Below are positions 51,739 to 58,106 of a DNA stretch of 58,106 nt, one piece after another; position 1 is the stretch's first letter, and every line of letters begins with the position of its first letter. Source of the stretch: Deltaproteobacteria bacterium UBA6601 (lineage in GTDB: Bacteria; Myxococcota_A; UBA796; UBA9615); the NCBI GenBank assembly GCA_002433485.1, contig DJIF01000003.1:1-58106 (forward strand). The letters are read 5' to 3'. A program made the position numbers and the translations under genes. The notes below the pieces were generated by a model. The model was not told where the DNA came from, did no database searches, and was given only the letters and a program-made list of their open reading frames with translations.

Positions 51739-53430
51739 ATGATGAGAAGTTTCGAGCTTGAGCAGAGAGTCAGTCGTCGCTTGCGCGCCATTGCTGAGCT
51801 GGCGCCCGGGGGGCCCTCATTGTCCGCCTCTTCTGGCCTGAAGCTAGCCTTGCTGCTCGGCACTGGCCGACGTTCCAATGATGCAGCTGGGCGGGTTCAG
51901 GGGGGCTGGGAGAGAGTCCGAGCGATGAGGCGGGGGCCGGGGGCAGATGGTTTTGTGCTGTGGCCACTGCCGCCCCCAGGAGAGATCGTCTTTGATGGGC
52001 TTATGGAGCGATGTCTTGAGCTGCGTGCCCTGGTCGATGTGATTCGCGAGCATCGTCATCGGCACCCCAGCCAGGCCCTTGACTGTTACCTGCGTCGGCG
52101 AGGAATGACGCTATCTCGCCGCGCAGTGCACGGCGATCTCTGCCCTGTCATGATTCGTCTGGGCGCATGGTTCGTAACGCTTGAGGTGGGTGATGAACAT
52201 CCACGCCGCTTGCGTGACAAGATCCTCGAGGAATTTCGACTTCGCCCAAGGTCTCTGAGCTTCCTGAGGCGGCGCCGTATTCCCTGTATTGCGGCGATTT
52301 CGTTGCGACCGCTTCCCTTGGTTGAGTCGGTACATCTGCATCGCTGGGGGATTGAGGGGCCTTGGATCGGCTTTTCTCGGTCCGGGACTTGGAGAGCACC
52401 TCGTTTTGCAGTTATCTCGGCTCATCACCTGGTCCTTGAGGGCCCAGCCCTGGCTTGTCTGAGAGTCGACTTTCAGCGTCGACTCAGGGCCCTTCGGGTT
52501 GGCTTAGGCATGGATGTAGGGGGTGCCGACTGGCTCGACAGCGAGAACTTTTCGGCCTTTGACGCCGCACCCTTTGAGCTGAGTCCACTCGAAGAGTCGG
52601 TGTTTACCGACAGGGTCGGTCGTCTGAAGTTCAGTCACGGTAGTCAACAGGCCGCTCTTGATGGAGCCGATGATGTAGAGAATCTTCCAGCAGCGCTCCG
52701 AGCTCTGTTGTTGCAGTCGGCTGGTCATTGGCTGGACGGTGAGCCGTGGAGGGAACGGCGCTTGAAGAGTCCCAGCTTGAGGTTTGCCACCATTGAGCGT
52801 GGCTCATTCTCTTTGTCTCGGGTTTGCTACGCCTTTTGCTGTGCACAGCATCAGGCCTTACGCGCTGCTGATTCGTCGTACAAGGGCAGAGGCTTCACCT
52901 TTATTGTTCCCCGCATGATGGGCGCGGCCCCCTTCTCCAGTTCGGCGCGTAGCCGGGGTCGGCCAGTGCTTTGTTCGCTGCAGGTGAAGGGAGGCGAGCC
53001 AGAGGGAGTGTCTGCATTTACCAAGCGCCTGAAGCTCAGGCTTGAGGAGGCAGAACGGGGTGAGGATCTGCTCTCAGAGTTGGTCGAAGATCTTTTCCAT
53101 GCGGATCGCTCGGACCTGCTTGGCTCGGCTCTTGTGAGTCTCTACGAGCGGCTACCTGTATCAGGGGGGAGCTTTTTACGCGGCCGCGGCATGGTCTCGT
53201 ACGCCCGGGTTCCTGATGAGGATGTTGATCCAGTTGCCAGTCATGCGGGCATTTATGAGGGTTTGTTCGCCGGGAGTTGTCAGGTTCGTGATGGGGTCAC
53301 CTTGTCGATCATTGATCGCGGATATCGCCGCGATCTTTGTGCGGTTGGCAGCGGTGTGCTCTCCGATGAGGTGGTCATGGAGCGCTTCTGGAGCGACTTC
53401 TCCGCGCGATATTCAGCGAACTGCGCTTAG
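51739..53430 (+). CDS. Hypothetical protein (563 aa)
   Basis: I do not recognise this protein. Taking the ATG at 51739 (a second ATG follows at 51742) gives 563 residues; the frame is open to 51547, antisense to the peroxiredoxin gene. It is Arg- and Leu-rich with no signal peptide or membrane segment. The middle has ISAHHLVLEGPALACL, which recalls the HHxxxDG motif of CoA-dependent acyltransferases with Glu for Asp, and GFTFIVPRMMGAAPFSS and CSLQVKGGEPEGVSAF later. That resemblance is weak. The C-terminal half has long helices (TKRLKLRLEEAERGEDLLSE). It ends 13 bp before the convergent barrel gene. Confidence 0.6.
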   Translation: MMRSFELEQRVSRRLRAIAELAPGGPSLSASSGLKLALLLGTGRRSNDAAGRVQGGWERVRAMRRGPGADGFVLWPLPPPGEIVFDGLMERCLELRALVDVIREHRHRHPSQALDCYLRRRGMTLSRRAVHGDLCPVMIRLGAWFVTLEVGDEHPRRLRDKILEEFRLRPRSLSFLRRRRIPCIAAISLRPLPLVESVHLHRWGIEGPWIGFSRSGTWRAPRFAVISAHHLVLEGPALACLRVDFQRRLRALRVGLGMDVGGADWLDSENFSAFDAAPFELSPLEESVFTDRVGRLKFSHGSQQAALDGADDVENLPAALRALLLQSAGHWLDGEPWRERRLKSPSLRFATIERGSFSLSRVCYAFCCAQHQALRAADSSYKGRGFTFIVPRMMGAAPFSSSARSRGRPVLCSLQVKGGEPEGVSAFTKRLKLRLEEAERGEDLLSELVEDLFHADRSDLLGSALVSLYERLPVSGGSFLRGRGMVSYARVPDEDVDPVASHAGIYEGLFAGSCQVRDGVTLSIIDRGYRRDLCAVGSGVLSDEVVMERFWSDFSARYSANCA

Positions 53431-53443
53431 ATCGATCGATTTA

Positions 53444-54199
53444 TCAGTCAATAGGTTGGGGCTGTTGTTCGGAGCGGGTTCCCTTGCCGACGGCGAGGCC
53501 CAATCGGAAGGAGAGGGCGAAGCTGGGAGGGTTAGAGCTATCACCACCATCTCCAAGGGCGAGATCTAGGCCGACCCGGAAGTGCCGGCCAAGATGGGCT
53601 TCAATGCCGGTGTAGAATTCGATGGGAAATCGCTCAAAGGCTGCATATGGGTTGAGTCGTCCGCCTAGCTTAAGGCGGGGCGCCCAGGTCTTGCGAAAGG
53701 GCACGGTGAAGATCCCTTCCCAGTGCAGAACCGCTCCACCGGTGAAGAGAGGCATTTCATTGAGCGCACCCATGGAGAACTGAACCGTGTCGTGGCGGCC
53801 GATAATGAGGTGGAATGCTGGTAAGAGCAGCATGGGGCCGACATCGGTCGTGTCGCCCATCATCACAAAGCCGCCGCCAATCTCGCCCCAGTTTCGCTTT
53901 AAGCCACCTAGCCACTGCAGGCTTACCAGCTGATTGCCAAGGTCCCCTCCTTCCGGAAAGGTCGTCCAGGAGAATCCTACCTGGGCCCAGATCGACAGGT
54001 CATCGTAGGGAACGTTGCGGAATTTATAGCGAGCTTGCAGGCCCAGCTCACCAAGGGAGTCTTCGTCGCTAAATGATGAGATGGTGCTGATACCGAGAAA
54101 GGTGCGCGCTTCGAACTCTGAGCCGATGTTGCCGGTGAAGCCCGAGCAGAACAGCAGGATCGGGATTAGGGCGAAGAGCGCGGAGAGTCGGTTTCGCAT
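53444..54199 (-). CDS. Outer-membrane beta-barrel-like protein
   Basis: The 251-aa product starts at the ATG 54197-54199 (MRNRLSALFALIPILLFCSG, a signal peptide; the frame is open upstream). The mature part alternates amphipathic strands with Gly/Asp/Asn turns: LGELGLQARYKFRN, DLSIWAQVGFSWTTFP, GEIGGGFVMMGD, IEFYTGIEAHLGRHFRVGLDLALG, ending in FALSFRLGLAVG before a polar tail of about 13 residues. This suits a small transmembrane beta-barrel. The polar tail after the last strand is unusual, since barrels generally end with an aromatic residue. Function unknown. Confidence 0.6.
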   Translation of the reverse strand: MRNRLSALFALIPILLFCSGFTGNIGSEFEARTFLGISTISSFSDEDSLGELGLQARYKFRNVPYDDLSIWAQVGFSWTTFPEGGDLGNQLVSLQWLGGLKRNWGEIGGGFVMMGDTTDVGPMLLLPAFHLIIGRHDTVQFSMGALNEMPLFTGGAVLHWEGIFTVPFRKTWAPRLKLGGRLNPYAAFERFPIEFYTGIEAHLGRHFRVGLDLALGDGGDSSNPPSFALSFRLGLAVGKGTRSEQQPQPID

Positions 54200-54349
54200 C
54201 TTTGCTGAGTCTACCTGGGCTGCTGGTACAGAAGGTCGCAAGCCAGTCTACACCGGGTGTAAGCAGGAGCGCGGTTGTCGCACTGCTGAAGGGACTGCTA
54301 GCTGCTAAAGCGCTGCAAGCTCAGCGGATGCCGGTTAGGATTCATCATC

Positions 54350-54820
54350 ATGATCAGTGTCGAGGTGCCCTATAGCAAGCGATTCATAGTAGCGGCCCCG
54401 CTTGCAGAGGCTTTTGCTTTGGTCGCTGATGTACATCGCTCCGGGATGCACTTCCCCGGGGTGGACTCGATTGTTCAATTGGATGCTGAGGGCTGCTGGC
54501 GATGGTCGCTGGCTGAGCGGGGCTTTGGACCGATCAAGTTTCGAGCTCGCTATCAAGCGATTTACCAAGCTGATGCGGCAGCCTCTCGAGTCGAATGGCG
54601 ACCCGCCCCTCGGCCTGGGGATATGGAGTCTTATGGCTGTTGGGAACTCGCTGCTGAGTCCGACGTAGGCACTTCGCTGTATTTTGAGGCACGAACCATC
54701 GCCCACATCCCTGCTCCTCGCATGATGGCGAGCATGGTGGACTCGTTCGCCCGAAACGAACTGATCAGGCTCAAAGATTTGTACCTGGATGCAATCTCAA
54801 AGACCCTCAACGGGGTCTGA
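54350..54820 (+). CDS. SRPBCC (polyketide-cyclase/START-like) fold protein
   Basis: The 156-aa protein has the layout of a short helix-grip protein: an N-terminal strand with SKRFIVAAPLAEAFALVADV, a helix, beta-strand runs (WRWSLAERGFGPIKFRARYQ, GTSLYFEARTIAHIPAP) and a long C-terminal helix (MMASMVDSFARNELIRLKDLYL). This matches DUF1997 and related SRPBCC proteins that bind small hydrophobic ligands. No signal peptide. It ends 6 bp before the convergent 67-aa gene. No specific ligand can be named. Confidence 0.65.
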   Translation: MISVEVPYSKRFIVAAPLAEAFALVADVHRSGMHFPGVDSIVQLDAEGCWRWSLAERGFGPIKFRARYQAIYQADAAASRVEWRPAPRPGDMESYGCWELAAESDVGTSLYFEARTIAHIPAPRMMASMVDSFARNELIRLKDLYLDAISKTLNGV

Positions 54821-54826
54821 TTGGCG

Positions 54827-55030
54827 CTACCAGTTACTCTTGCCTTCTCCTACGTCGCTGGATACCAGCTGAAGGAGTTCATTGGACAGCTCGACAATCT
54901 GGCGGGCGCCGAGACCGTTAGAGCGGAGTTCTTTGTAGAAAGAACGGGCCAGAATGCTGCGCGCTCGGCGCCAATCAGATCCGTTCTCGTAGGGGCTGTG
55001 ACTGATGTTCCTGCTGTTGCTGGTGCTCAT
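54827..55030 (-). CDS. Small 67-aa helical protein under a sigma-54 promoter
   Basis: This ORF has an excellent GGAGG site 6 bases before its ATG (55028-55030) and a sigma-54 promoter match about 45 bp upstream. The protein has a polar N-terminus (about 1-20, rich in Ser and Asn) followed by a helical body, RRARSILARSFYKELRSNGL, then ARQIVELSNELLQLVSSDV. I recall similar small Myxococcota proteins with an ILARS-like start and an IVELxxELL helix but do not know their role. The plus-strand frame across the same bases has no such signals, so I take the minus strand. Confidence 0.7.
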   Translation of the reverse strand: MSTSNSRNISHSPYENGSDWRRARSILARSFYKELRSNGLGARQIVELSNELLQLVSSDVGEGKSNW

Positions 55031-55073
55031 CGTTTTCCTCCGCAGCTATTTTCGGCAACTTGCCCCCCTTATA

Positions 55074-55089
55074 AGCAATTTACATGCCA
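55074..55089 (-). promoter_or_regulatory. Sigma-54 promoter for the 67-aa gene
   Basis: On the minus strand this reads TGGCATG-TAAA-TTGCT, matching the consensus TGGCACG-N4-TTGCW at all but one base, with the essential GG (-24) and GC (-12) correctly spaced. Transcription would start near 55064, about 34 bases before the ATG. Upstream (55090-55150) is AT-rich, as expected for an enhancer/IHF-type region. A receptor for such promoters, an NtrC-like activator, is encoded at 13.3-14.8 kb. Confidence 0.8.
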
Positions 55090-55212
55090 ACCATAAAAAA
55101 ACAAAAAATCAATTTAAATCAGGTACTTATAAATCACCCTCTGATGGCCGCGAAGGAGGTTGCGCGTTTGGATCATGTCCGGTGCGTAGTTCGTTTCGCA
55201 GTTTCTGTGACC

Positions 55213-57525
55213 TTATAGGGTATCCATTTCAATCCGTTGCAGGGCACGGCGCTCTTCCTGTCGCCGCTGACGGTCTTCGTTCTGGAGCTGCTTGCGAAGT
55301 TCTGTAGTGCCTTGCTCGGGAGCGGGCTGCCCAGCCAATTCAGTTCCTGGTAGTTGGTTGAAGTTGGTCCCTTCGAGGTACGGCTCTGCTGCCAACATGA
55401 AGCGGGTCCAGCTGCTTACGGCAACGTCTTCGGGAGCTCCTTGTAGTCCTAGCTCGGAGTCCAATCCTAACCACAGTGCTACCACCAGATCTGGGGTATA
55501 GCCCACCATCCATGCGTCTCGACGATCTGAGCTGAGCCCAGTGCTTCCAGCCAGCGGGAGGCGAAAGCCTAGGTCCCGGACGCGGTGGGCTGTTCCTTGA
55601 TCGATGACGCCCTGCAGCAGCGTGGTCACTACCGAGGCGACCCTGGGATCAATGGCCTGGTTGGTGTTTGGCATGTGTCGCTCAAGCCAGATTCCGTCAG
55701 GCTGTCGGACCCCTTCTAGGAGCTGTGGGCTGGGGCGGGTTCCGCCATTGGCAAGGGTGCAATAGGCGACGCACAGATCCAGTAGGGTCAGTGGTTGTTC
55801 GCCGATTGCGAGATTGAGCCGTGGCTTCAGCTCGCTACTGATGCCGAGGGATCGAGCTGTTTCTACCAGCTTTCTGGGTCCGACCATGAGCCCCAGTCGC
55901 ACCAGCGGGGGTCTTCTGGACCGCTCTGTAGCGGTCTTTAGTGAGACTCGGCCCAGGAAGGTACCGTCTCCATTCCCGGTTTCGGCGAGTCCTGCACCAA
56001 ACACTTGAATGGGTTCGTCCAGGATCTCGCTACTCGGACCCAATTGGGGCCAGTCCGCGCCGATCGCCGCGGCGAGAACCACTGCCTTGAAGGCGGTTCC
56101 TGCAGTATGGCGTTGTTCAGTGGTTGGGCCCGAAGAGCCATACTCTTCTGGGTTGCTGCTTGCCATGGCGCGAATTGCACCGGTTCTGGGGTCCATGGCG
56201 ATCAGTGCTGCGCGGGGGCCTGGCCCCTCTCGCCACCACTGCGGGTAGCTCTCTTTTAACTCGCTGATCCCCTGACTCAGGGTCTGCCGGGCTGCGTCCT
56301 GGAGCAGTGGGTTGATGGTGGTTCGTAGTTCGAATCCCTCTGTTGCCAGTTGTTGTTGGGGAATACCTCGGCCCAGCTCGGCTTGGAGTTTAGCCATCAG
56401 CCAGGGGTGGGCAGGCCGCGGGCGGAGGCTTGTTTGGAGGGCTGTTGAAGGAAGCCTACTGGAGCCTCGGTTCAGGTCGGTAGCCAGCGCGCTGATCTCG
56501 GCTGGGCTGAGGGCCGCCAGATCTGCTCCGAAGCGCTGGTGAGCGGTAGATAAGATGTCGCTTTGCTCACCCACTGCAGGATTGGAGAAGGCCACTCTTT
56601 GCAGCCAGCTGGCGAAGATCTCGTCTTTGCTGTAGCGCTGCTCGAGCATCAGGGTGACAAGCAACTCTTGAGCGCTGCGCTTCCAGCCCGGCTCATGTCC
56701 GGCCAGCATGTCCCGGGCAAGCTGGCGAGTCAGGGTTGAGCGGTACACAGCTTGGTCCTGTCCCAGGGAGCTAAGCCGGTGCTTCAGGCTTCCAAGAACG
56801 TCGAATCCAGAGTGCGTATAAAAGTGCTGATCCTGTTTGTTTAGGAGTGCGTTAACCAGCTCGACAGGTAGGTCCGTGCGCTTAAGTAGCGGCGCTTCGA
56901 CGGGACTTGACGGGCCGAGCAAGCCCAGCGGGGCCAGCGGGAAGCTCCAGCCGGCGACGGGCTGGTTCCGAGTTACGGAGCGCAAGGATTTTACCTTGCG
57001 GCTTTGGATCGCGACTTCAAGGAGTTCACCGTCTTCGGGAAAGACCTGCCAGAGTCCTGGAGTCATAGCGAATTGAGCCGGACCATCCAGTGCTCCATAG
57101 TTCTTCTCGGTGTAGTCAGCAGCCAACCAGATGCTTCGCCAGGCTTTCTGGGTTGCCGGGGCTCCGGGAGCAAGCAGAATAGGGTTGCCCATCACTCGTG
57201 CCGGTCGCTCCAGCCTGGTTTTGTCCATTTGCTGGCTGACCGGTTCCCAGAGGACCAGCATATCCAGGGCTACGAGCATCGCGCATAGAGAGAGCAGCAT
57301 GGCGAGCAGGCGCCATACCCGGCCCGGTGCAGGGTGAGCTTTCCTGGCTCTGCCGACTGCTACCGGCTCAGGGGCTTTTTTTCGTGGATTACGCTGCTTG
57401 CCGGGGCGTGGTCGTCCGGCGGTCTTGCGAGTTCCGGCACCGGTTCCTTTAGTCGCAGCTTTCTTAGCTTTGCGGCGCGTTGCCGCTTTGTCCTCAGCGC
57501 TCTGGCTGGGTCGGCGACGGCTCAA
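55213..57525 (-). CDS. PBP1b-like class A penicillin-binding protein with both active sites substituted
   Basis: The 770-aa protein has a basic cytoplasmic tail (about 1-68), one transmembrane helix (LLAMLLSLCAMLVALDMLVL), a UB2H-like domain (about 110-200), GT51 (about 200-385) and transpeptidase (about 430-720) domains, so the order is that of PBP1b. But the GT51 catalytic Glu of ED-x-x-F-x-x-H-x-G is Gln231 (QDQHFYTHSG), the transpeptidase nucleophile of S-x-x-K is Thr477 (TAFK), S-x-N is SRR, and KTG is STG (661-663). The surrounding sequence (DPRTGAIRAM, DAWMVGYTP, VALWLGLD) is well conserved. A Pro/Gln/Arg-rich tail follows. It may be a scaffold or regulator of wall synthesis; loss of both activities is predicted, not shown. 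Confidence 0.88.
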   Translation of the reverse strand: MSRRRPSQSAEDKAATRRKAKKAATKGTGAGTRKTAGRPRPGKQRNPRKKAPEPVAVGRARKAHPAPGRVWRLLAMLLSLCAMLVALDMLVLWEPVSQQMDKTRLERPARVMGNPILLAPGAPATQKAWRSIWLAADYTEKNYGALDGPAQFAMTPGLWQVFPEDGELLEVAIQSRKVKSLRSVTRNQPVAGWSFPLAPLGLLGPSSPVEAPLLKRTDLPVELVNALLNKQDQHFYTHSGFDVLGSLKHRLSSLGQDQAVYRSTLTRQLARDMLAGHEPGWKRSAQELLVTLMLEQRYSKDEIFASWLQRVAFSNPAVGEQSDILSTAHQRFGADLAALSPAEISALATDLNRGSSRLPSTALQTSLRPRPAHPWLMAKLQAELGRGIPQQQLATEGFELRTTINPLLQDAARQTLSQGISELKESYPQWWREGPGPRAALIAMDPRTGAIRAMASSNPEEYGSSGPTTEQRHTAGTAFKAVVLAAAIGADWPQLGPSSEILDEPIQVFGAGLAETGNGDGTFLGRVSLKTATERSRRPPLVRLGLMVGPRKLVETARSLGISSELKPRLNLAIGEQPLTLLDLCVAYCTLANGGTRPSPQLLEGVRQPDGIWLERHMPNTNQAIDPRVASVVTTLLQGVIDQGTAHRVRDLGFRLPLAGSTGLSSDRRDAWMVGYTPDLVVALWLGLDSELGLQGAPEDVAVSSWTRFMLAAEPYLEGTNFNQLPGTELAGQPAPEQGTTELRKQLQNEDRQRRQEERRALQRIEMDTL

Positions 57526-57588
57526 TTGGTCCTTCTCTCTGCAACAGCTTCATCACTTCAGCCTTTTCAGATGACTACGGTTCCCGGA

Positions 57589-58106
57589 TCAGTTGGCCCC
57601 CTTTGCCCCGGCCTCTGCTTCCTTGAGGGCTTTTCGGGTCTCGGTGAGGTGGTTTCGAATGTCGGGAATATCGGGCTTCAGATCTCGGGCCTTCATCAGG
57701 TCGAGAAAGGCCTTTTTCAGATCGCCTGAGGCGCGGTAAGCCAGCGCACGTTTGAAGTAGAGTTCGCCGTCTTCGGGCGCAACCTTGATCGCTGAGTCAT
57801 AGCTGACCAGTGCTCCCTCGAATCGATTCTTGCCCATCGCGAGGTCACCCTCGCGAGTGTAGTGGGCCACCGCCGCATTGATGTCCTCTTCGCCGACTTC
57901 TTCTTCTTCATCGTCTTCGTCGAGGTCCAGCGTGATGCCATCACCCTGCTTACTATCGCCGTCGCTGAGTTTTTCTGGCGGATCATCGAGGTAGATTTCG
58001 GTCATGTCCTGACCGGGCGCTGGCATCAGATTTATCTGGACGGCTTCTTCCTCGGCCATTACTTCAGCAATGATCGGTTTGTCCTTCTTCGCGGCGGCCT
58101 CTTCCT
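57589..58106 (-). CDS. TPR-repeat protein with acidic linker (5' end cut by window edge)
   Basis: The frame is open from the right edge, so the start lies outside; an internal Met at 58057-58059 is probably not the start. The visible 171 residues begin with a Lys/Ala/Glu-rich segment, then a long acidic stretch (LDLDEDDEEEEVGEED), then about two to three tetratricopeptide repeats (AHYTREGDLAMGKNRFEGAL, SAIKVAPEDGELYFKRALAY, DLKKAFLDLMKARDLKPD). It ends with a polar helix and a short Ala/Gly tail. Likely a protein-interaction module. It is followed 63 bp later on the same strand by the PBP-like gene. Confidence 0.7.
   Translation of the reverse strand, partial: EEAAAKKDKPIIAEVMAEEEAVQINLMPAPGQDMTEIYLDDPPEKLSDGDSKQGDGITLDLDEDDEEEEVGEEDINAAVAHYTREGDLAMGKNRFEGALVSYDSAIKVAPEDGELYFKRALAYRASGDLKKAFLDLMKARDLKPDIPDIRNHLTETRKALKEAEAGAKGAN

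Noticed and set aside
1..58106. tRNA, rRNA, CRISPR or insertion sequence
   Set aside because: No cloverleaf-like sequence, rRNA-like block, repeat-spacer array, transposase or paired terminal inverted repeats was seen in the gaps or genes, but a computed search was not possible.

Overview
The window (about 58% GC by eye, almost fully coding, no rRNA, tRNA, CRISPR array or insertion sequence seen) comes from a Gram-negative bacterium. It encodes beta-barrel outer-membrane proteins, many lipoproteins and a complete core type II secretion system. Several traits point to a Myxococcota-like or other deltaproteobacterial-grade lineage: many secreted lipoproteins with PPC, lamin-tail, HYDIN/ASPM-like and VWA domains, Asp/Ser-rich 'DDDDSA' tracts, a MYXO-CTERM-like tail, Ser/Thr-kinase-fold proteins, and NtrBC/sigma-54 signalling. 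This placement is inferred from protein style; no marker gene is present.

Left part (1-8.4 kb): a truncated secreted protein, an NlpC/P60-like lipoprotein, a glycerophosphodiester phosphodiesterase and an outer-membrane barrel. A molybdenum-cofactor block follows: moeA, mobA, convergent fdhD, and a short FdhF/YdeP-like molybdopterin oxidoreductase. The block looks self-contained: cofactor synthesis (MoeA, MobA), sulfuration (FdhD) and a client enzyme.

From 15.9 down to 8.2 kb a long minus-strand run reads ntrB-like kinase, ntrC-like regulator, thiE, an Asp-rich lipoprotein, pabB, a VWA lipoprotein and a 78-aa protein. The plus strand then carries a six-LysM lytic transglycosylase, an Asp-rich lipoprotein and a receiver-PAS-histidine kinase. 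Opposite these lie two tandem protein-kinase-fold genes that have both lost catalytic residues, followed on the minus strand, upstream, by oligoribonuclease. A GT2 glycosyltransferase and a DUF354 protein form a two-gene plus-strand unit.

From 26.3 to 40.5 kb the minus strand holds gspC-D-E-F-G-H-I-J-K-L-M-N, mostly with 1-4 bp overlaps, so it is one transcription and translation unit. GspC, GspD and GspN carry unusual highly charged low-complexity segments. A 427-bp divergent region with a perfect palindrome separates gspC from a large lipoprotein with three PPC-like domains, a plausible but unproven T2SS client or surface protein.

Right part (42.9-58.1 kb): a divergent nucleotidyltransferase-like protein, a triple lamin-tail lipoprotein, a HEAT-repeat/cyclophilin fusion, a small MYXO-CTERM-like protein with an 8-residue repeat, an RNA m5U methyltransferase with an MBL-fold hydrolase, a peroxiredoxin-rhodanese fusion, a 563-aa unknown protein, a second outer-membrane barrel, an SRPBCC protein, and a 67-aa protein behind a textbook sigma-54 promoter. 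A PBP1b-like class A penicillin-binding protein follows whose glycosyltransferase and transpeptidase active sites are both substituted, then a truncated TPR protein.

The most notable signals are the doubly inactivated class A PBP, the tandem pseudokinases, the sigma-54-driven small protein, and the lineage-style DDDDSA / MYXO-CTERM-like secretion tags.
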